A DNA stretch of 64,000 nt from Nonomuraea sp. PA05 (GTDB taxonomy: Bacteria > Actinomycetota > Actinomycetes > Streptosporangiales > Streptosporangiaceae), in NCBI RefSeq assembly GCF_008086045.1, contig NZ_VSEY01000002.1, positions 186,001 through 250,000 of the forward strand, written 5' to 3'. A model generated the notes under the pieces. That model was not told where the DNA came from and did not search any database. It saw only the letters and a program-made list of their open reading frames with translations. This document shows, one piece after another, positions 59,167 to 64,000 of this stretch. The translations under genes and the position numbers were made by a program. How positions within the stretch are numbered: position 1 is the stretch's first letter; every line of letters begins with the position of its first letter.

Positions 59167-60639
59167 TTATTGGGCTATTTGTCGGGATTTAGAGAGATCC
59201 GGTGCGTAGTGTCCTGTTCCGGGGAAGCGGACGCGCCAGTAGCCGTCCGTGCGGCCCTGGACCGTCCCGGCGAACGCGCCCGCCCCGTCCGTCGTGGCCT
59301 GGCCCACCGCCTGCCAGGCAGAGGACGCGTCCGGACGCCACAGCACCTCCAGGTTCTGCTTGGCGAACGGGCCGTAGTCCGTGAGGCCGCGCGGGTCGAC
59401 CCGGGTCAGCGAGCCGCGCAGGCGCACGCCGTCCGCGCGGGCCGACTTCTCCGCCCGCACGGCGGTGAGCTTCGTCTCGCGCTTCAGCTCGAACGAGGCG
59501 TACTGGGTGATCGTGGCGCCGTTGACGCCCTTGGCGGTGGCGGTGATCGTCCAGGTGCCCGCCGGATAGAAGCGGTTCAGCTTCTTGTCCGGGAGGAAGC
59601 GCCAGGTCTGCCACTCGTCCGTCCTCGTCCTGGACGCTCCCCGCGGCTGCAGGTGAGCTCCCGCGGCCAGGCGCCAGACCAGGCGGGGCGGCAGGACGGG
59701 GCGGCCCGCGCCCTGGATGCCGTCCTTCGGAGCGCCCGGCTCGGCCAGCGGGGCCGGTTGCGGGCCGCCGGTCCAGGCGGGCTCCTCGTCGAGCAGGGCG
59801 GGGTTCGTGCCGCCCTGCGGGGCGGTGTTCGCGGCCGGGCTGGGCAGCGGGCCCGCGGCGAAGGCGATGGCGGGCGCGCCGCCGGACGCCCGGGCCGGGG
59901 TGAGGACGGTGGCCCGGGCCGGGCTCTGCGCGGGTGCCAGGGCGGGCGCCTGGACGTGGGTCTGGGCCTGGACGGGCGCCTGGACGTGAGCATGGCCTTG
60001 GACGGGCGCCTGAGCCGGTGCCTGAACGTGAGCATGGCCTTGGACGGGCGCCTGGGCCTGGGCGGGCGGCATCACCGCGCTCTGGGCGGGCTGCTGGGCC
60101 GGTGGCTGGACCGCCGGGCCCTGAGCGGGCGGCTCGGCGGGAGCGTGGGCAGGCGGCTGCGCGGGCGACTGGACAGGCGGCTGCGCAGGCGGCTGGGCGG
60201 GTGGCTGGGCGGGTGGCTGCGCAGGCGGCTGGGCAGGCGGCTGGGCCGCCGGCTTGCCGGGCGCGTGCGCGGGCGGCTGGGCAGGCGCGTGGCCGGGCTG
60301 TTGGGCGGGTGGCTTGATGGGCGCGTGCGCGGGCGGCCGAACGGGCGGCTGGGCCGGTGACCCCGCCGGTGGGGCCGCGGTGATCGGGCGCGGCGCCGGG
60401 GCGGCACCGGCGGGCGGGGCGCCCGGCTCGACCTTGACGGTGACGCCGTCCTTACCGCGTACCACCCCCTTGGCGACCACATCGATCACCAGGCGGACGG
60501 ACCCCTGCGCCCCGACCACGGGTTCGGCGGGGCGTACGGTGATGGCGCGGATGGCGGGCTCGATCGCGGCGGAGGCAGCAGGTGCGGGCACCGTGAGCGA
60601 CCCCGCCGCGAGCGAGACGAGAAGAACACTTCTGGTCAT
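59167..60639 (-). CDS. Secreted Pro/Ala/Gln-rich repeat protein with C-terminal beta domain
   Basis: This 490-residue product has a signal peptide (VLLVSLAAGSLTVPAPAASA). A folded segment with TVRPAEPVVGAQGSVRLVIDVVAKGV (about 35-65) is followed by a long disordered linker (about 80-270) of PAQPP, PAHAP and VQGHAHVQAP repeats, then a domain with YPAGTWTITATAKGV and the end GYWRVRFPGTGHYAPDLSKS. The last block resembles that of the downstream secreted protein. It is probably cell-surface or wall-associated; the linker would span the wall. No catalytic motif is seen. The ATG at 60639 begins MTRSVLLV. Confidence 0.8.
   Translation of the reverse strand: MTRSVLLVSLAAGSLTVPAPAASAAIEPAIRAITVRPAEPVVGAQGSVRLVIDVVAKGVVRGKDGVTVKVEPGAPPAGAAPAPRPITAAPPAGSPAQPPVRPPAHAPIKPPAQQPGHAPAQPPAHAPGKPAAQPPAQPPAQPPAQPPAQPPAQPPVQSPAQPPAHAPAEPPAQGPAVQPPAQQPAQSAVMPPAQAQAPVQGHAHVQAPAQAPVQGHAHVQAPVQAQTHVQAPALAPAQSPARATVLTPARASGGAPAIAFAAGPLPSPAANTAPQGGTNPALLDEEPAWTGGPQPAPLAEPGAPKDGIQGAGRPVLPPRLVWRLAAGAHLQPRGASRTRTDEWQTWRFLPDKKLNRFYPAGTWTITATAKGVNGATITQYASFELKRETKLTAVRAEKSARADGVRLRGSLTRVDPRGLTDYGPFAKQNLEVLWRPDASSAWQAVGQATTDGAGAFAGTVQGRTDGYWRVRFPGTGHYAPDLSKSRQIAQ
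59970..60300. repeat. Coding repeats in the Pro/Ala/Gln linker
   Basis: Two nearly identical copies of a roughly 36-bp unit around 59978-60050 (encoding VQAP-VQGHAH blocks) and many nine-base GGCGGCTGG-like units at 60170-60260 (PAQ-PPA) make this stretch of the secreted protein gene highly repetitive and likely variable in length between strains. Confidence 0.75.
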
Positions 60640-60706
60640 GATCGAGACGGTAGGAACCGTCCGGTAATGGACAGGACCACAACACACGCCCCGAATGGCA
60701 AAAGCC

Positions 60707-62548
60707 TCAGACAGACTCGCCGTAGAGCCCTTCGATGACGTCGGCGTACTTGGTGTGGATGATCCGCCGCTTCAGCTTCAGGCTCGGGGTGAGCTCCTCG
60801 GTCTCGGCCGTCCACTCCACGCCGAGCAGCGCCCACTTCTTGACCTGCTGCACCCTGGCCAGCTTGGCGTTGGCGACCTGCACGGCCGCCTCGACCTCGG
60901 CCAGCACGCCGGGGTGCTCGGCCAGCTCGGCCAGCGAGCCGAAGGTGATGCCGCGTGCCTGCGCCCAGCCCGGCGCGACCTCGGCGTCCAGCGTCAGGAC
61001 GGCCACCGTGTGGGGCCGGTTGTCGCCGTAGGCGAGGGCCTGGCCGATGAGGTTGTGCTGTTTGAGGTGGTTCTCGATCTCGGCCGGGGAGATGTTCTCG
61101 CCGCCCGCGGTGATGATCAGCTCCTTCTTGCGGTCCACGACGCGGTAGAAGCCGTCGTCGTCCACGGTGCCGATGTCGCCGGTGTGCAGCCAGCCGTCGG
61201 CGTCGATGAGCTCGGTGGTGGCCTCGGGGCGGTTGAGGTAGCCGGAGGTGTTGAGCGGGCTGCGGGTGAGGAGTTCGCCGTCGTCGCCGATGCGGATCTC
61301 GACGCCAGGCTCGGCCCTGCCGACGGTGCCCAGGCGGTAGCAGGCGGGGCTGTTGCCGGTGAAGGCGCCGGTCGTCTCCGTCATGCCGTACACGTCGATG
61401 ACCTTCAGCCCGAGCCCGGCGTAGAAGCGCTGGACCTCGTCGGGCAGCGGCGCGGCGCCGGTGGCGGTCCACTCGGCGCGGTCGAACCCGATCATGCCGC
61501 GGATGACGGACAGCAGCGCGGCGTCCGCCTTGTCGTAGGCGGCCTGGATCTCCGGGGTGATCGTGTGGCCGTACTGGCCGGCCTCGACGTAGGCGGCGCC
61601 GGCCGCCATGGCCTCGCGTACGGCGGCCTGCTGCTCCTCGGGCTGGGTGGCGAGCACGGCGAGCAGGCGGGCCATCATCTTCTCCCACACGCGCGGCACG
61701 CCGAAGAACATCATCGGCCTGACCTGCCCGAGCGTGGCGCCCAGGTTGGCCAGGTCGGTGCAGAAGTGCACGTGGGAGACCTTGACCAGCGGCAGGTAGA
61801 GGCTGAGGATGCGCTCGGCGATGTGCGCGTAGGTGAGGTAGGAGATCTGGGTGCCGCGCGTGGGCAGCGAGGTGAGGCGGTCGGTGGCGGCGACCTCGTA
61901 GAAGATGTTGGTGTGGGTGAGCGGCACGCCCTTGGGGGTGCCGGTGGTGCCCGAGGTGTACAGGACGGTGGCGACGTCGTCCTGGGTGACGGCGCGCCAG
62001 CGCGACTCGACCTGGCCGGGGTCGACGGCGAGGCGTTCGCGGCCGAGGGTGAGGAAGTCGTCCCAGGACATGAACCGGTCGCCGGCGGGCGCCCCCTCCA
62101 GCACAATGATCTTGCGCAGGCCGTCCAGCCGGTCGAGCACCGGCTCCCAGCGGGCCAGGTCGGCGGGGCCGCCGAGCACGGCGTACCTGGCGCCCACGTT
62201 GTCGGCCACGAAGGCGATCTGGTCGGGTGCGAACGTCGAGTAGACGGTGCAGCCGACGCCGCCCGCGTGCACCGCGCCGAGATCGGCCAGGACGTGCTCG
62301 CTGCGGTTGACCATCATGAGGGCCACGGCCTCGCCGGGTTCGAGCCCGAGGGCGACGAACGCGGCAGCTATCTCCAGCACCCGTTCGCGCGCCTGCCCGT
62401 AGGTGAGCGTGCGCCAGCCGTCCCCTTCGGGGTCGGAGTAGGCGGGTGCGTCGTGATGCTCCTCGGCCGCCTGTCTGAGCTGCTCGCACACGGTACGGCC
62501 GGCGATCTGCCGCTCGATCTCGTCCCGGACTTCGAGGACTTCGCCCAT
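60707..62548 (-). CDS. Long-chain acyl-CoA synthetase (AMP-forming, FadD15-like)
   Basis: This 613-residue enzyme activates fatty acids to acyl-CoA through an acyl adenylate. It has the P-loop LYTSGTTGTPKGVPLTH (near 186-202), the DVYGMTETTG adenine motif (near 375), LHTGDIG and DRKKELIITAGGENISP (near 470), and the C-terminal KYADVIEGLY. The length and style fit the FadD15 group of actinobacteria. It is divergent from the POT transporter gene, with 143 bp between starts. Confidence 0.94.
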   Translation of the reverse strand: MGEVLEVRDEIERQIAGRTVCEQLRQAAEEHHDAPAYSDPEGDGWRTLTYGQARERVLEIAAAFVALGLEPGEAVALMMVNRSEHVLADLGAVHAGGVGCTVYSTFAPDQIAFVADNVGARYAVLGGPADLARWEPVLDRLDGLRKIIVLEGAPAGDRFMSWDDFLTLGRERLAVDPGQVESRWRAVTQDDVATVLYTSGTTGTPKGVPLTHTNIFYEVAATDRLTSLPTRGTQISYLTYAHIAERILSLYLPLVKVSHVHFCTDLANLGATLGQVRPMMFFGVPRVWEKMMARLLAVLATQPEEQQAAVREAMAAGAAYVEAGQYGHTITPEIQAAYDKADAALLSVIRGMIGFDRAEWTATGAAPLPDEVQRFYAGLGLKVIDVYGMTETTGAFTGNSPACYRLGTVGRAEPGVEIRIGDDGELLTRSPLNTSGYLNRPEATTELIDADGWLHTGDIGTVDDDGFYRVVDRKKELIITAGGENISPAEIENHLKQHNLIGQALAYGDNRPHTVAVLTLDAEVAPGWAQARGITFGSLAELAEHPGVLAEVEAAVQVANAKLARVQQVKKWALLGVEWTAETEELTPSLKLKRRIIHTKYADVIEGLYGESV

Positions 62549-62691
62549 GGCACCCGCCTCCAGTCAGTAATCACTTGCATGATTGCTGTGCATCGCACCA
62601 CAGCGCCGGAGCAGCGGCAAGAGCTTGCGGAGAAACACCTCCGTCCGTCACGTAAAGTGATCGGAGTGTTGCGATCAGTGTGGGGGTCCGC

Positions 62692-64000
62692 GTGAGTGAC
62701 AGGACGTTCTTCGGGCATCCGTGGGGCCTGGCGACCTTGTTCGGCACCGAGATGTGGGAGCGGTTCTCCTGGTACGGCCTGCGGGCGATCCTGGCCACGT
62801 TCATGGCCGCCTCGCCGGCGCACGGGGGCCTCGGGCTGACGCAGGAGACGTCCCAGGCGGTGGTGGGCGTCTACGGGGCGCTCATCTATCTGGTGGCGCT
62901 GCCGGGCGGCTGGATCGCCGACCGCATCCTGGGGGCGCGGCGCTCGGTGTTCTGGGGCGGGTTCGTCATCATGCTGGGGCACATCAGCATGGCGATCCCG
63001 GTGACCACGGGGTTCTTCGTCTGGCTGGGCCTGCTGCTGATCATCGTCGGCACGGGCCTGCTCAAGCCGAACATCTCGGTCATGGTCGGCCGGCTCTACC
63101 CCGAGGGCGACGACGGGCGCAGGGACGCCGGGTTCTCGCTGTTCTACCTGGGCATCAACCTCGGCGCCTTCTTCGCGCCGCTGGTGGTGGGGTGGCTGGC
63201 CGAGGGCGACCGCTGGCACCTGGGCTTCAGCGCGGCGGCGGTCGGCATGGCGCTCGGCCTGCTGCAGTACGTGCTGGGCGGCCGGAGCCTGCGCGGCGTC
63301 GGCGAGCGCCCCGGCATGCTGCTGTCGCCGCGCGAGCGCCGCCGCTTCGGCCGCCTGGTGGCGCTGGGCGTGGTGCTGGTCCTGGTCGTGCTGGGCGCGT
63401 GGGCGGCGACCGGCACGCTCACGATCGACCGGTTCACGGTGGTGCTCACGCTGGTCATCCTGATCGTGCCGGTCGCGTACTTCGGTTACATCATGTTCGG
63501 CAGCCACGACCTGACCGGCGACGAGCGGATCAGGATGAAGGCCTACATCTGGCTGTTCGTGGCCGCGTCCATCTTCTGGATGATCTACGACCTGGCGCCG
63601 AGCAAGCTGCTGTTCTTCGCCCAGGACCACACCGACCTGTCCCTGTTCGGCTTCAGGATCAACCAGGCCACCACGCAGTCGTTCAACCCGCTGTTCATCA
63701 TGATCTTCGTGCCGGTGTTCGCGGCGCTGTGGGTGAAGCTGGGCACGCGGGTGAGCACGCCGCAGAAGTTCGGGTTCGCGCTGGTCATGGTGGGGTTGAG
63801 CTTCGTGGTGATGGCCGTGGCGGCGGGGCTCGCCGGCACGGGCCGGGTGTCGGTGTGGTGGCTGGTGCTGGTCTACCTGATCCAGGTGTTCGGCGAGCTG
63901 TCGCTCAGCCCGGTCGGGCTGTCGGTGACGACGAAGCTCGCGCCCGAGGCGTTCAAGGGCCAGATGCTGGGCATCTGGTTCATCGCGGTGTCGGTCGGCG
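62692..64000 (+). CDS. POT/PTR-family peptide:H+ symporter (5' part, cut by right edge)
   Basis: This membrane protein imports di- and tripeptides with protons. The window holds about 436 residues of a usual 480-520. The signature TEMWERFSWYGLRAIL (E-x2-E-R-F motif, near 19-34) on helix 1, the loop ADRILGARR after helix 2, and FSLFYLGINLGAF (near 152-164) are typical. About 12 helices are visible up to the edge. The GTG at 62692 is chosen because it begins the conserved segment; TAAAGT near 62653 may be its -10. Confidence 0.9.
   Translation, partial: MSDRTFFGHPWGLATLFGTEMWERFSWYGLRAILATFMAASPAHGGLGLTQETSQAVVGVYGALIYLVALPGGWIADRILGARRSVFWGGFVIMLGHISMAIPVTTGFFVWLGLLLIIVGTGLLKPNISVMVGRLYPEGDDGRRDAGFSLFYLGINLGAFFAPLVVGWLAEGDRWHLGFSAAAVGMALGLLQYVLGGRSLRGVGERPGMLLSPRERRRFGRLVALGVVLVLVVLGAWAATGTLTIDRFTVVLTLVILIVPVAYFGYIMFGSHDLTGDERIRMKAYIWLFVAASIFWMIYDLAPSKLLFFAQDHTDLSLFGFRINQATTQSFNPLFIMIFVPVFAALWVKLGTRVSTPQKFGFALVMVGLSFVVMAVAAGLAGTGRVSVWWLVLVYLIQVFGELSLSPVGLSVTTKLAPEAFKGQMLGIWFIAVSVG

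Overview
The window reads as an ordinary chromosomal stretch of a high-GC, spore- or mycelium-forming actinomycete. Nearly every gene has G/C in third positions, GTG starts are common, and the markers are actinobacterial: a mycothiol ligase (mshC), two WhiB proteins, an InhA/MabA-like fabI-fabG pair, a PAC2 protein, MSMEG_4193/DUF3090/SCO1664 family genes, LAL regulators and an nSTAND1-WD40 protein. A Streptosporangiaceae member (Nonomuraea-like) is my guess from protein style, not a measurement. No transposase, integrase, phage gene, tRNA, rRNA or CRISPR array was recognised.

Layout. 1-7.9 kb: 5' part of metH (cut by the left edge), a universal stress protein, a PAC2 protein, a TetR-like gene that seems to lack its DNA-binding helices, a siroheme pair (uroporphyrinogen-III synthase with winged helix, sirohydrochlorin chelatase, and a 15-codon coupled upstream ORF), and peptide deformylase. 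7.9-13.1 kb: a large nSTAND1-WD40 protein, a small secreted protein, a probably frameshifted TPR gene and a WhiB regulator.

13.2-25.3 kb is the most distinctive region: a glycan locus. A divergent pair (gmhB and a glycosyltransferase) faces a tightly overlapped operon with carbamoyltransferase, GT2, GT9, GT4, gmhA, hldE, SDR, second GT9 and a UDP-glucuronate-decarboxylase-like epimerase. Together gmhA, hldE and gmhB can make ADP-D-glycero-D-manno-heptose, and the GT9 enzymes are of the heptosyltransferase family, so the operon probably builds a carbamoylated, heptose-containing glycan in a Gram-positive organism. The GT2 gene carries seven perfect 18-bp in-frame repeats.

25.4-38.1 kb is mostly housekeeping: mshC with the NRDE, SCO1664, DUF3090 and MSMEG_4193 genes, an aldo/keto reductase, two small or secreted unknowns, a STAS protein facing a B12-binding protein with a CarH-type W-x9-EH motif, fabG-fabI, and tldD-tldE. 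38.3-53.1 kb is an accessory-looking island of five intact-length alpha/beta-hydrolase genes plus one remnant, with two LAL-type LuxR regulators, an XRE/NB-ARC/TPR regulator, an MFS transporter and an MBL-fold hydrolase. One hydrolase has lost its catalytic serine motif, and a 20-bp repeat precedes two of them. 53.1-64 kb holds Dps, a second WhiB, a low-molecular-weight phosphatase, dodecin, DUF3099, a likely 6C-type structured RNA, moaA with DUF6457, HxlR with an NAD(P)-binding protein, two secreted proteins sharing a domain, an acyl-CoA synthetase, and a POT-family transporter cut by the right edge.
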